A DNA stretch of 29,526 bases from DASQEH01 sp038239485 (GCA_038239485.1 JBBSET010000048.1:1-29526); one strand, 5' to 3'; counted from the first letter of the stretch, positions 7,112-15,388 are shown. A program made the numbers and translations. The notes: generated by a model not told the origin, from the sequence alone.

Positions 7112-8494
7112 CTAGACGACCGCGGGGACCTGGTTGCCGGCCTCGACGATGCCTCGACGCGCATCCACGCGCATGAGCAGGACCAGACCCACCGCGAAGA
7201 AGACGATGAGGGCGAAGATGGCCGGTCGGTAGGAGCCCGTCCACTGATGCACCAGGCCGAACGTCAGGGTTCCGAACCAGCTCGTTCCGCGCTCACACGC
7301 CTGGTAGAGGCTGAAGTACTCGGCCTCCCGTCCGCGAGGGATCAGCTGGCTGTAGAACGACCTCGAGAGCGCCTGCGTCCCCCCGAGGACGATGCCGATC
7401 AGGACCGCCATCGCGACGAACGGCAGCACCTGCCCGTGCGGCAGGACGTACGCGATGACCACGATCGCCATCCAGACCACCAGACCGCCGGAGATGGTGT
7501 TCTTGCTTCCGCGTGTCGCGGCGATCCGCCCGAACAGCAGAGCTCCTCCGAACGCGACGAACTGGACGAGCAGGATCGTTGCGATCAGCACCTGCGTCTC
7601 GAAGCCCAGCTGCTTCTGGCCGTACGTCGACGACACCACGATCACCGTCTGGATGCCGTCGTTGAAGAACAGGTACGCCAGCAGGAAGGTCAGCGTCATC
7701 GGGTAGAGGCGCAGCTCGCGCAACGTGGCGGCGAGCTGGCCGAAGCTCTGCCGGAGCAGTCCGCCCGATTCGCCCAGGCGGTCGACGACCGGCCGGTTCC
7801 TGATGCCGAGCCAGGGGATCACGGTGAAGCCGGCCCACCAGACTGCCGCGCTCAGTAGGCACAGCCGGACGGCCAGGCCCTTCTCGAGCCCGAGCGAACC
7901 GTGGAGCGTGACCACAGCGAGGTTGACGGCCAGCAGGACGCCGCCACCGAGGTATCCGAGGGCCCAGCCGCGCGATGAGACGCGGTCGCGGTCGTCGGGG
8001 CCGGCGATCTCACACAGGATGGAGTCGTACACGACCAGGCTCGCGCCCAGGCACAGGTTGGCCACCAACAGCAGGACGGCGCCGAGCTGCCAGTCCGACC
8101 CCGACACGAGGAACATCGCTGCCGCGAAGATGCTGCCGAGCCACGCGAAGCCGGCCATCACCGTCTTCTTGGCCGGTGACCGGTCGGTGACGGCGCCGAC
8201 GATCGGCAGGATCAGCGCTGAGAAGACGGTCGCGAGTGTCACCACGTAGAAGACGAGCGATCCCGGGGAGACGCCGACGCCGAGGACGTGCAGGTTGGTC
8301 CGGCAGGGGTGCGCGTCTGTCCCCGCCGCTCCGCACGACGCCGTCTCCGCGACGGCGGTGAGGTAGGGCGCGAACAGCACGGTCCCGACCGTCGTGACGT
8401 AGGCGGAGTTGGCCCAGTCGTAGAAATACCAAGCCCGCTGCTCGCGAGTGTCCCCGGCGTGCCCCGAGGCGGCGGAGTCGTCCACGGCGGTCAC
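7112..8494 (-). CDS. MFS transporter, UMF1 / Atg22-like family
   Basis: Predicted polytopic inner-membrane permease of 460 residues with about 12 hydrophobic segments. The start region REQRAWYFYDWANSAYVTTV followed by TVLFAPYL is the signature of the UMF1 family (relatives of yeast Atg22, a vacuolar amino-acid effluxer); DYSRAD-like loops and the conserved GGTQALSRSFYSQLIPRGREAEYF segment (split as GGTQALSRSFYS and QLIPRGREAEYF) near the C terminus agree. The substrate is unknown. The GTG start at 8494 is chosen because it overlaps the TGA of the upstream phosphodiesterase gene (GTGA); the frame continues open far upstream but only as a shadow of that gene. Coupling to a glycerophosphodiesterase could mean transport of a related metabolite, which is inference. 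Confidence 0.88.
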   Translation of the reverse strand: MTAVDDSAASGHAGDTREQRAWYFYDWANSAYVTTVGTVLFAPYLTAVAETASCGAAGTDAHPCRTNLHVLGVGVSPGSLVFYVVTLATVFSALILPIVGAVTDRSPAKKTVMAGFAWLGSIFAAAMFLVSGSDWQLGAVLLLVANLCLGASLVVYDSILCEIAGPDDRDRVSSRGWALGYLGGGVLLAVNLAVVTLHGSLGLEKGLAVRLCLLSAAVWWAGFTVIPWLGIRNRPVVDRLGESGGLLRQSFGQLAATLRELRLYPMTLTFLLAYLFFNDGIQTVIVVSSTYGQKQLGFETQVLIATILLVQFVAFGGALLFGRIAATRGSKNTISGGLVVWMAIVVIAYVLPHGQVLPFVAMAVLIGIVLGGTQALSRSFYSQLIPRGREAEYFSLYQACERGTSWFGTLTFGLVHQWTGSYRPAIFALIVFFAVGLVLLMRVDARRGIVEAGNQVPAVV

Positions 8495-9294
8495 AGCCGG
8501 CCCCTCCAGAGCCCGCGCGAGCGGTACACATCGCGGAGGACGTCGATCCGGTCGGTAACGAGACCGTCGACGCCGAGCTCGAGCAGCCGGTGCATCTCGG
8601 CCTGCTCGTTGATCGTCCAGACATGCACCTGCTTGCCGAGCTCGTGCGACCGCTCGAGGAACGCCGATGTGACGACCTCGATCGGCCCTCGCCGGACAGG
8701 CACCTGCGCGGCCTGGCCGACATGGCCAAGGACCAGGCGCCGAAGCCTCGCGGTCGGGAGCGCCGTCATGGCGGCCACGCCGATCGCAGAGTAGGCCGTG
8801 GCGATCCGCGGACCCAGCAGGCTGCGAAGTCGGTGCAGGTGCCAGGGCGAGAACGAGGCCACACAGACACGGTCCCACGCCTGGTGCGCGTCGATCGCCG
8901 CCGCGAGCAGACTCACCGAGGCGGGCGACTTCGCGTCGATGTTGACCCGGAGGTCGGGCCAGGCCGACAGCAGGTCGCCGAGCCGGGGGATGGGCTCGCT
9001 GCCGCCGATCCGGACCTGGTCGAGCTCGGCATAGGTCAGCTCGCTGATCACGCCGTGGGTGCCGGTCGTCCGGGTCAGTGTGGAGTCGTGGAACGCGACC
9101 AGCACTTGGTCGCGGGTGGCGTGGACGTCGGTCTCGACATAGGTGTACCCGAGGTCGACCGCGGTCTGGAATGCTGCCATCGAGTTCTCCAGGTGGGCGT
9201 GGCCGGCTACCCGTCCACCGCGGTGAGCGAATGCGATCGGCACGCCGCCGTTGTCGAAGTACGGGTAGTCCGACGCCGGCCGCTGCCTCATCAC
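8491..9294 (-). CDS. ugpQ: Glycerophosphodiester phosphodiesterase
   Basis: Hydrolyses glycerophosphodiesters to sn-glycerol 3-phosphate and an alcohol. The 267-residue protein is a GDPD TIM barrel without signal peptide: AFAHRGG (catalytic His-Arg), HLENSMAAFQTAVDLGYTYV followed by ETDVHATRD (metal ligands Glu and Asp), VAFHDSTLTRTTG (second catalytic His), NIDAKSP, and the C-terminal VHVWTINEQAEMHRLLELGV followed by DGLVTDRID. GTG at 9294 is immediately followed by an ATG at 9291; a CATACT box at -13 to -8 of the GTG fits leaderless initiation there. It is the first gene of a two-gene operon with the UMF1 transporter. The gene symbol is by function class only. Confidence 0.92.
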   Translation of the reverse strand: MMRQRPASDYPYFDNGGVPIAFAHRGGRVAGHAHLENSMAAFQTAVDLGYTYVETDVHATRDQVLVAFHDSTLTRTTGTHGVISELTYAELDQVRIGGSEPIPRLGDLLSAWPDLRVNIDAKSPASVSLLAAAIDAHQAWDRVCVASFSPWHLHRLRSLLGPRIATAYSAIGVAAMTALPTARLRRLVLGHVGQAAQVPVRRGPIEVVTSAFLERSHELGKQVHVWTINEQAEMHRLLELGVDGLVTDRIDVLRDVYRSRGLWRGRL

Positions 9295-9466
9295 AGACCG
9301 AAGTATGTCGAGGAGGCACCCGTCCCGCCTGCAGACCCGGTCGCGCTACGTCGCGTCGTCGATCGTCTCTCGGGTCACCACGAGACTGAGGTGGTCGACA
9401 GCGTCTCGAGGGTCCGAGAGCCGAAGAGTGCGTCTGATGATCGCCATCGCCGTACCTCGGGTGGAC

Positions 9467-9472
9467 TAACGT
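9467..9472 (+). promoter_or_regulatory. -10 box of the zinc-ribbon gene, leaderless-type
   Basis: TAACGT lies at -12 to -7 relative to the ATG at 9479. The GGAGG at 9473-9477 is only one base from the ATG, too close to act as a ribosome site, so start-codon transcription is more likely. Confidence 0.45.
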
Positions 9473-9478
9473 GGAGGC

Positions 9479-9745
9479 ATGGACCCGATGACGTGCCCAC
9501 TCGACGGAGCAGAGATGACACCCCACGAGCGCGGCGGAGTCACCGTCAACCAGTGCGTGAGCTGCTCCGGGGTGTTCATCCCGCACACGGACCTTGGCCT
9601 GCTGATCGAGCAGGAGAACGACTGGCATGTCACGTCCGGCCCGACCACCCAACCGATGCCCCGCATCCTGCCGGGGATGACGGCGCCGCCGGCCTGGACG
9701 CCGGTACGACAGGCCCGCTCGTACATCGACGAGCTGTTCGGCTGA
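9479..9745 (+). CDS. Small zinc-ribbon (zf-TFIIB-like) protein
   Basis: An 88-residue protein with an N-terminal zf-TFIIB-like domain: CPLDGAEMTPHERGGVTVNQ followed by CVSCSGVFIP and an acidic helix. The usual pattern is CxxC ... CxxC with a Gly-Val-[Trp/Phe] after the second pair; here the second ligand of the first knuckle is Asp (CPLD), giving CxxD...CxxC, so zinc binding may be altered or use Asp. The C-terminal half is Pro-rich and ends with RSYIDELFG. Function is not known; such proteins are small, cytosolic and often of unassigned role. It is a single gene between divergent and convergent neighbours. Confidence 0.75.
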   Translation: MDPMTCPLDGAEMTPHERGGVTVNQCVSCSGVFIPHTDLGLLIEQENDWHVTSGPTTQPMPRILPGMTAPPAWTPVRQARSYIDELFG

Positions 9746-9800
9746 GCCTTCCGTCCCGCACGCACCGCGAGAGTCAGTTCACGTCTCGTCGCGCGAGGGC

Positions 9801-11330
9801 TCAGATGTCGCGAAAGGTCTCGATCTGGGCACCCAGCGCGTTCAGTCGCTCGGCGAGGCTCTCGTAGCCACGGTTGATGACGTAGACGTTGCGCAGCACC
9901 GACGTGCCCTTCGCCGCCATCATGGCAAGCAGCAGCACGACGGCGGGGCGAAGCGCCGGGGGACACATGAGCTCGGCCGCCGACCAGTGGGTCGGGCCCT
10001 CGACGAGGACTCGGTGCGGGTCGAGCAGGGTCACCGTGGCGCCGAGCTTGGTCAGCTCGGTCAGGTAGATCGCCCGGTTGTCGTAGACCCAGTCGTGGAT
10101 CATCGTCTGGCCGTGGGCGGTGGCCGCGATGACAGCGAAGAACGGCAGGTTGTCGATGTTGAGGCCGGGGAAGGGCATCGGGTGGATCTTGTCGATCGGG
10201 GCATGCATCACGGAGGGCCGGGTGGTCAGGTCGAGGAGCCGGGTGCGGCCGTTGCCCGCGAGGTACTCCTCGGTGCGCTCGTAGTCGAGCCCCATCTCCT
10301 CCAGCAGGGCGAGCTCGATCTCGAGGAACTCGATCGGGACCCGGCGGATCGTGATGCTCGACGAGGTGACGATCGCGGCCGCGATGAGGCTCATCGCCTC
10401 GATCGGGTCCTCCGAGGGCGCGTAGTCGACGTCGACGTCGATGTCGACGACGCCGCGCACCGTCAGTGTGGTCGTGCCGATGCCCTCGATCTCGACGCCG
10501 AGCTTGCACAGGAAGAAGCAGAGGTCCTGCACCATGTAGTTGGGGCTGGCGTTGCGGATGAGAGTGACACCGTCGTGGCGGGCAGCCGCCAGCAGGGCGT
10601 TCTCGGTGACGGTGTCACCGCGCTCCGTGAGCACGATCGGTCGGCGCGGGATGACCGACCGGTCGACCATGGCGCGGTAGCTCCCGTCGGTGGCCTTCAC
10701 CTCGAGTCCGAAGGGCCGCAGCGCTGCCATATGCGGCTCGACGGTGCGCGTCCCCAGGTCGCAGCCGCCGGCGTACGGCAGCTCGAACTCGTCGCGGTCG
10801 TGCAGCAGCGGCCCCAGGAACATGATGATGCTGCGGGTGCGCCTCGCCGCCGTCTCGTCGATTGCGGTGAGGTCCAGCTTGTCCGGCGCGACGAGCTCCA
10901 GGTCGTTCTCCTCGTTGAGCCACGTCGAGCGCACGCCGATGCTCTCGAGCACCTCGAGGATACGGTTGACCTCCTCGATCCGGGCCACCTTGCGAAGCGT
11001 CGTACGCCCCTTGTTGAGCAGCGAGGCGCATAGCAGGGCGACTCCGGCGTTCTTGCTCGACTTGACGGCGATCGACCCTGAGAGCCTGGTACCACCGACC
11101 ACACGGAGGTGCAGCGGGCCGGGAACGCCGACCGACACGATCCCGCTGTCGAGGGCCGCGCCGATGCGGGCGAGCATCTCGAGGCTGAGGTTCTGGTGTC
11201 CGCGCTCGATCCGGTTGACGGCGCTCTGGCTGGTCCTCAGGACCTCGGCGAGCTGGGCCTGGGTGTAGCCACGGCCCTGGCGGGCGTCGCGGATCAGGGT
11301 GCCGATACGGTGGAGGTAGTCGTCAGTCAC
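9801..11330 (-). CDS. XRE helix-turn-helix / MurA-like enolpyruvyl transferase fusion
   Basis: A 509-residue fusion. Residues 5-65 are an XRE (Cro/C1) HTH: IGTLIRDARQGRGYTQAQLA then EVLRTSQSAVNRIERG. From about 72 to the end it is an EPSP-synthase fold of the UDP-GlcNAc 1-carboxyvinyltransferase (MurA) type. MurA landmarks are present: SSKNA (Lys93-Asn94), GGC with Cys190 at the place of the PEP-binding Cys115, an Arg at 195, RGDTVTENALLAAA, ALRPA with the conserved C-terminal Arg, and INRGYESLAERLNALGAQIE. The FPTD loop of MurA is instead FPGLNIDN. It may be an enzyme, a metabolite-sensing regulator, or both; related proteins occur in Streptomyces. GTG start; no ribosome site, so leaderless. 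Confidence 0.88.
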   Translation of the reverse strand: MTDDYLHRIGTLIRDARQGRGYTQAQLAEVLRTSQSAVNRIERGHQNLSLEMLARIGAALDSGIVSVGVPGPLHLRVVGGTRLSGSIAVKSSKNAGVALLCASLLNKGRTTLRKVARIEEVNRILEVLESIGVRSTWLNEENDLELVAPDKLDLTAIDETAARRTRSIIMFLGPLLHDRDEFELPYAGGCDLGTRTVEPHMAALRPFGLEVKATDGSYRAMVDRSVIPRRPIVLTERGDTVTENALLAAARHDGVTLIRNASPNYMVQDLCFFLCKLGVEIEGIGTTTLTVRGVVDIDVDVDYAPSEDPIEAMSLIAAAIVTSSSITIRRVPIEFLEIELALLEEMGLDYERTEEYLAGNGRTRLLDLTTRPSVMHAPIDKIHPMPFPGLNIDNLPFFAVIAATAHGQTMIHDWVYDNRAIYLTELTKLGATVTLLDPHRVLVEGPTHWSAAELMCPPALRPAVVLLLAMMAAKGTSVLRNVYVINRGYESLAERLNALGAQIETFRDI

Positions 11331-11337
11331 GGCAGAT

Positions 11338-11343
11338 ACGTTA
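11338..11343 (-). promoter_or_regulatory. -10 box of the HTH-MurA gene, leaderless-type
   Basis: On the minus strand TAACGT lies at -13 to -8 before the GTG at 11330. No Shine-Dalgarno sequence is found between it and the start. Confidence 0.5.
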
Positions 11344-11359
11344 TCTCATATGTGAGATA
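11342..11359. promoter_or_regulatory. Palindromic operator overlapping the HTH-MurA promoter
   Basis: TATCTCATATGTGAGATA is a 7-bp inverted repeat (TATCTCA/TGAGATA) with a 4-base centre. It occupies the space between -10 and the expected -35 and overlaps the -10 by two bases. Such placement is typical of repressor sites, and the gene it controls begins with an XRE DNA-binding domain, so autoregulation is likely. A further GTATCT half-site lies between it and the start codon. Confidence 0.65.
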
Positions 11360-11380
11360 CCTTGAGGCGGCGCGCCGGAA

Positions 11381-13201
11381 CTACTCGACGGTGACCGACT
11401 TCGCGAGGTTCCTCGGCTTGTCGACATCGAGCCCGAGGGCGACAGCGGCATGGTAGGCGAGCAGCTGGACAGCGATGATGAGCAGGATCGGGTCGAGCTC
11501 GGGCTCGCTCTTGGGGATGTCGATCCGCGTCACGTCGAGGTCCCCGAGGTCGACCTCGGGTGCGGTGATGACGAACAGCGGCCCCTTGCGGGCGGCGATC
11601 TCGTGGAGCGCGCCGACGTTGCGGTCGGTCAGCTCGTCGTCGGGGACGATCGCCACAGTGGGAAAGGTCGGGCTGATCATCGCGAGCGGCCCGTGCTTGA
11701 GCTCCGAGGTCTGGTAGGCCTCGGCGTGGCGATAGGTGATCTCCTTGAACTTCTGCGCACCCTCGCGCGCGACGGGGAAGCCTCGAACCCGTCCGATGAA
11801 CAGCAGACTCTCCGCCTTCGACAGCGTCTCGGCGTAGATCTGCAGGTCGTCGCTCGTCTTGAGCACCTCGCTGATCTGGTCCGGCAGCCTCTTCAGCCCG
11901 GCGATGATCCGGCGGCCCGCCGTCACCGAAAGGTCGCGCACGCGCCCGAGATGGAGCGCCAGCAGGACGAAGGCGACGAACATCGTCGTCAGGGCCTTGG
12001 TGGAGGCCACCGAGACCTCCGGGCCGGCATGGATGTAGATGCCGCCGTCACACTCACGGGCGATCGCGGACCCGACGACGTTGACCAGGCCGATGACCCT
12101 GCCACCTTTGCGTTTGATCTCCTGGACGGCCAGCAGCGTGTCGACGGTCTCGCCGGACTGGCTCACGACGACGTACAAGGTGTCGTGCTCGATCACCGGG
12201 TTCCGGTACCGGAACTCCGAGGCTGCCTCGGCATCGGAGGGGATGCGAGCCAGCTCCTCGATCAGCCCGGCACCGAGCTGTCCGACGTAGTACGCCGATC
12301 CGCAGCCGAGGATCTTGACCCGCTTGATCGCCCGGGTCTCGCGGGCGTCGAGGTTGAGGCCGCCCAGGTGAGCGGTGCCGAAGCGCTCGTCCAGGCGGCC
12401 CCGGAGCGTGCGGCTGACGGCGACCGGCTGCTCGAGCATCTCCTTGAGCATGAAGTGGTCGTAGCCGTCGATGTCGAGCGCCTCGTCCTCGACATCGACG
12501 AGCACCGCCTGCCGGTCCGTGTTGTGGTCGTCGGCCGTGAAGGTCTGGAAGCCCGCCGAGGTGATGGTGGCGAGGTCACCGTCGGCAAGGTGAACCATCC
12601 GGCGGGTGTAGCGGACCAGTGCGACGAGGTCGCTGGCCACGTGCGTCTCCCGCTCACCGACGCCGATGATCAGCGGCGAGCCGTTGCGCGCCACCACCAT
12701 CCGGTCGGGGTAGTCGGCATGCAGCACGGCCAACCCGTACGTCCCGTGCACACGCGCGAGCGCCTCCAGTACCGCCCCTTCGAGTGTCGGAGCCGATGAA
12801 CGGGCGATCAGGTGCGCGATCACCTCGGTGTCGGTCTCGGAGCTGAACTCGACGCCGTCCTCGGCCAGCCGGTCGCGCAGCTGCGAGGCGTTGTCGATGA
12901 TGCCGTTGTGGACCACGGCGACCTTGCCGGCCATGTCCTGGTGGGGGTGGGCATTGGCGTCTGTCGCGCCGCCGTGGGTCGCCCAGCGGGTATGGCCGAT
13001 GCCGGCCCGGCCGGTCTGTCGTTTGGCCATGGCCGCCTCCAGGTCGCGCACGCGGCCGGCCCGCTTGGTCACCTTGATGCCGGTCGGGCCCATCAGCGCC
13101 ACGCCAGCGGAGTCGTAGCCCCGGTACTCCAGCCGGGCGAGGCCTTCGAGGATGATCGGTGCGGCCGCCTGCTCTCCGACGTATCCCACGATTCCGCACA
13201 T
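11381..13201 (-). CDS. glmS: Glutamine--fructose-6-phosphate aminotransferase (isomerizing)
   Basis: Makes glucosamine 6-phosphate from fructose 6-phosphate and glutamine, the entry to UDP-GlcNAc and cell-wall synthesis. The 606-residue protein is full length: N-terminal glutaminase domain (MCGIVGYVGEQAA, Cys2 nucleophile; GIGHTRWATHGG; VVHNGIIDN), then two SIS isomerase domains (about 285-420 and 455-595) with GCGSAYYVG, SQSGETVDTL, STKALTT and the final DKPRNLAKSVTVE, whose Lys and tail belong to the active site. A GGAG ribosome site overlaps the stop of the small gene in front, so the two form an operon. No glmS ribozyme is present. Confidence 0.97.
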   Translation of the reverse strand: MCGIVGYVGEQAAAPIILEGLARLEYRGYDSAGVALMGPTGIKVTKRAGRVRDLEAAMAKRQTGRAGIGHTRWATHGGATDANAHPHQDMAGKVAVVHNGIIDNASQLRDRLAEDGVEFSSETDTEVIAHLIARSSAPTLEGAVLEALARVHGTYGLAVLHADYPDRMVVARNGSPLIIGVGERETHVASDLVALVRYTRRMVHLADGDLATITSAGFQTFTADDHNTDRQAVLVDVEDEALDIDGYDHFMLKEMLEQPVAVSRTLRGRLDERFGTAHLGGLNLDARETRAIKRVKILGCGSAYYVGQLGAGLIEELARIPSDAEAASEFRYRNPVIEHDTLYVVVSQSGETVDTLLAVQEIKRKGGRVIGLVNVVGSAIARECDGGIYIHAGPEVSVASTKALTTMFVAFVLLALHLGRVRDLSVTAGRRIIAGLKRLPDQISEVLKTSDDLQIYAETLSKAESLLFIGRVRGFPVAREGAQKFKEITYRHAEAYQTSELKHGPLAMISPTFPTVAIVPDDELTDRNVGALHEIAARKGPLFVITAPEVDLGDLDVTRIDIPKSEPELDPILLIIAVQLLAYHAAVALGLDVDKPRNLAKSVTVE

Positions 13202-13210
13202 GCTGGACTC

Positions 13211-13471
13211 CTAGCCGTAGATGATGCGGCGGAGCTGGCGCTCCGTCAGGTGTGGTGCTGCGACGACCCTGCTGCTGAGCTCGGCGCTGATCAGCCCGAA
13301 AGCCACCGGATTCCTGACCCCGTGGCTTCGGTAGTAGCGGTGGCGCCGGCGAACGAAGTCCTCCGTCGGCTCGGCGTAGTAGGCCAGCACGTCGTCCACG
13401 ACGCGTGCCGCATCGCCCGCGGAGAGGCCGGTACTCGCTGTGATGTGCTCCACCACGTCGAGATCGGCCAC
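13211..13471 (-). CDS. Small protein of unknown function, coupled to glmS
   Basis: An 86-residue soluble protein I do not recognise. It is acidic and mostly helical at the N terminus (DLDVVEHITASTGLSAGDAA), then basic and aromatic (RRRHRYYRSHGVRN), then hydrophobic (PVAFGLISAELSSRVVAAP), and ends LTERQLRRIIYG. Codon use is like that of neighbours and the stop lies nine bases before the glmS start, with the glmS ribosome site inside the gap, which argues that it is real and co-expressed. GTG start chosen as the first in-frame initiator; no ribosome site is visible. It could be a regulator or partner of GlmS, but only position suggests this. Confidence 0.7.
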   Translation of the reverse strand: MADLDVVEHITASTGLSAGDAARVVDDVLAYYAEPTEDFVRRRHRYYRSHGVRNPVAFGLISAELSSRVVAAPHLTERQLRRIIYG

Positions 13472-13574
13472 GTCATCAGTCTGAGCGATCCGGACGGGAC
13501 TTGCAAGATTTTGCCCGAATCCGGGCAGGAAAGCGAAAGTCAGCAGCCTACCATCACGGTGGGCATGCGACCGC

Positions 13575-13580
13575 TAGGGT
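13575..13580 (+). promoter_or_regulatory. -10 box before the first esterase gene
   Basis: TAGGGT ends 10 bases before the ATG at 13591, predicting a leader of only about four bases. The box is the best sign that translation begins at 13591 rather than at the upstream ATG at 13501. Confidence 0.4.
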
Positions 13581-13590
13581 CACACGCACG

Positions 13591-14637
13591 ATGTCAGCAC
13601 CGTCAGCCACTGCCAACCAGCTCGTCTTCTCCTTCGACGACCTGAACCGCGATTTTGCCCGGGTGGCGCTGGACTGCGACGACGCGATCAGGGGGCGACG
13701 CCGGTTCCGGCGCACGCGAGCCGGCTGGGTGCTGTCGATCGCCAGACCCGAGCTGAGACGTGTCGAGTACCGACTGCTGTTGACCGCGCATGACGGTTCG
13801 GTCCATGTCGTGTGCGACCCTGCCAACCCCGAGCGGGTGCGGACCGCTTTCGGCGAGCGGAGCGTGGCATTGCTGCCGGGGTACGTGCCGCCATCCTGGC
13901 TGCACTCGGGCGCCCTGCCGGGACGCGTCGAGAGCCTCAGCCACGACGACGAGCAGATCGGCACGCTGCCCATCACCGTCTGGTCACCCGACGGGCTCGC
14001 GAGCGACGTCCTTGCGCCGCTGCTGGTCGCCCACGACGGGCCGGAGTACGCCGATCTCTCGTCACTGACGACGTTCGCGGCCGCGATGGTTCACAGTCGG
14101 CAGCTGGCGCCGTTCCGGATCGCCCTGATGCGGCCCCTTCATCGCGACGAGTGGTACTCCGCCAACCCCGACTACGCGCGCGCCGAGATCGACGCGGTGG
14201 CCACCATCGAAAAGCGCTTCGAGGTCGCGTCCGACCTGGCCGTCATGGGCGCCAGCCTCGGCGGGCTCACGGCGCTCTGCGTGGCCCTGGCCGGACAGCC
14301 CAGGTTCCGTGGTGTGCTCGCCCAGTCGGGCTCGTTCTTCGAGGCGGACCTCGACGCGCAGGAGTCGGGCTACCCCTATTTCGACCGGGTCGCGGAAACC
14401 GTGAGGACGATCGTCAGCGCCGGCCGCACCGAACGTCCCCTCGTCGTCGCGCTGACCTGCGGGACGGTAGAGGAGAACCACGAGAACAATGTCGCGATGG
14501 CCAAGGCGCTCACCGGCCTGGGCCACACCGTCGACCTGCTCGACGTCCCCGACCTCCACAACTACACGGCCTGGCGCGACAGCCTCGACCCGGCCTTGAC
14601 TGACATGCTGCGTTCTGTCTGGGGTGCGGGAGGGTGA
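13591..14637 (+). CDS. Esterase, enterochelin-esterase/Esterase D-like alpha/beta hydrolase
   Basis: A 348-residue cytosolic alpha/beta hydrolase. The nucleophile elbow is GASLGG with Ser222; the acidic partner lies in LTCGTVEENHENN, a pattern of Fes/Esterase D-like enzymes; the catalytic His is His323 in DLHNYTAWRDSL, equivalent to the GGHxxxxWR motif. An N-terminal domain of about 140 residues, with a beta-rich stretch (EYRLLLTAHDGSVHVVCDP), precedes the hydrolase fold as in enterochelin esterases. No signal peptide. The frame is open to 13501 but those extra 30 residues look non-coding. The next gene, another hydrolase, begins four bases after the stop with its ribosome site inside this gene. 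Substrate unknown. Confidence 0.85.
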   Translation: MSAPSATANQLVFSFDDLNRDFARVALDCDDAIRGRRRFRRTRAGWVLSIARPELRRVEYRLLLTAHDGSVHVVCDPANPERVRTAFGERSVALLPGYVPPSWLHSGALPGRVESLSHDDEQIGTLPITVWSPDGLASDVLAPLLVAHDGPEYADLSSLTTFAAAMVHSRQLAPFRIALMRPLHRDEWYSANPDYARAEIDAVATIEKRFEVASDLAVMGASLGGLTALCVALAGQPRFRGVLAQSGSFFEADLDAQESGYPYFDRVAETVRTIVSAGRTERPLVVALTCGTVEENHENNVAMAKALTGLGHTVDLLDVPDLHNYTAWRDSLDPALTDMLRSVWGAGG

Positions 14638-14641
14638 CCGG

Positions 14642-15388
14642 GTGAGGCGCGAGCACGTGGACCTGCCGCTGCGCGACTCCGACCAGGCGCTGTCCCTGAT
14701 CGCCTACGGCGACTATGGCCGACCGGTGCTCGTGTTTCCCAGTGAGGCGGGCCGCGCGTGGGACTTCGAGAACAACGGGATGGTCGCAGCCGTCCAGGAC
14801 CTCGTCGATACCGGTCGGGTGAAGCTCTACTGCGTGGACTCCCTCGACGCCTACTCATGGTCCGACAACTCCGTCCCGATCGAGGAGCGCGCCCACCGCC
14901 ACGGGGTCTACACAGACTGGCTCGTCGAGCAGGCGGTGCCGTGGATCCGGCACGACACGGCCGGGGGAGGGGAGCTGATGGCGCTGGGCTGCAGCCTCGG
15001 CGCCTACCACGCCGTCCACCTCGCTCTCCAGCGGGCCGATCTCGTCCCGCTGGCGGTCGGCTTCTCCGGCAACTACGACGTCGGCACCTGGCGGGCCTGG
15101 GGTGACCGGGGCGATGCCACCTACTTCGCCAACCCGATGGAGTATGTCGCCAATGCCAGCGGCGACCACCTGGACTGGCTGCGCCACCGCTTGTCGGTGC
15201 TTCTCGTGTGCGGGCAGGGGGCCTGGGAGACGCACCCGACCGGCGCCCTGCCGTCGTCTCAGCGGATGGCCGCGCTCCTGCACGACAAGGGCATCCGGTG
15301 CGAGCTGGACCTGTGGGGCTACGACGTACCCCACGAGTGGTCGTCCTGGCGTCGACAGATCGCCCACCACCTCCCACGATTCTGTTGA
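14642..15388 (+). CDS. Second alpha/beta-hydrolase esterase
   Basis: A 248-residue alpha/beta hydrolase, distinct from its neighbour. Nucleophile elbow GCSLGAYHA with Ser118, a following FSGNYDVGTWRAW segment as in Esterase D/antigen-85-like folds, and a C-terminal DVPHEWSSWRRQI with His231 as the catalytic His. Start: GTG at 14642, with GGGAGG at 14628-14633 eight bases ahead; an upstream in-frame GTG at 14624 is less well placed. There is no signal peptide or membrane segment. Two hydrolases in tandem with an ATP-grasp ligase suggest making and cutting of an ester or amide product. The family is often annotated simply as esterase; substrate not known. Confidence 0.82.
   Translation: MRREHVDLPLRDSDQALSLIAYGDYGRPVLVFPSEAGRAWDFENNGMVAAVQDLVDTGRVKLYCVDSLDAYSWSDNSVPIEERAHRHGVYTDWLVEQAVPWIRHDTAGGGELMALGCSLGAYHAVHLALQRADLVPLAVGFSGNYDVGTWRAWGDRGDATYFANPMEYVANASGDHLDWLRHRLSVLLVCGQGAWETHPTGALPSSQRMAALLHDKGIRCELDLWGYDVPHEWSSWRRQIAHHLPRFC

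Noticed and set aside
8495..9652. Upstream extension of the UMF1 transporter frame
   Set aside because: This part is a shadow of the phosphodiesterase gene; the WYFYDWANSAY signature sits at the proposed N terminus.
13202..13210. glmS ribozyme
   Set aside because: Only nine bases lie between the upstream gene and glmS; a ribozyme would need over 100 bases of leader.
13512..13527. TGCCCG-AATC-CGGGCA hairpin before the esterase gene
   Set aside because: Six base pairs, no T run on either strand and located between divergent genes, so it is not a terminator; it may be an operator but nothing supports that.
13501..13590. N-terminal extension of the first esterase from ATG 13501
   Set aside because: The extra 30 residues are not hydrolase-like and the TAGGGT -10 box lies inside them, close to the ATG at 13591.
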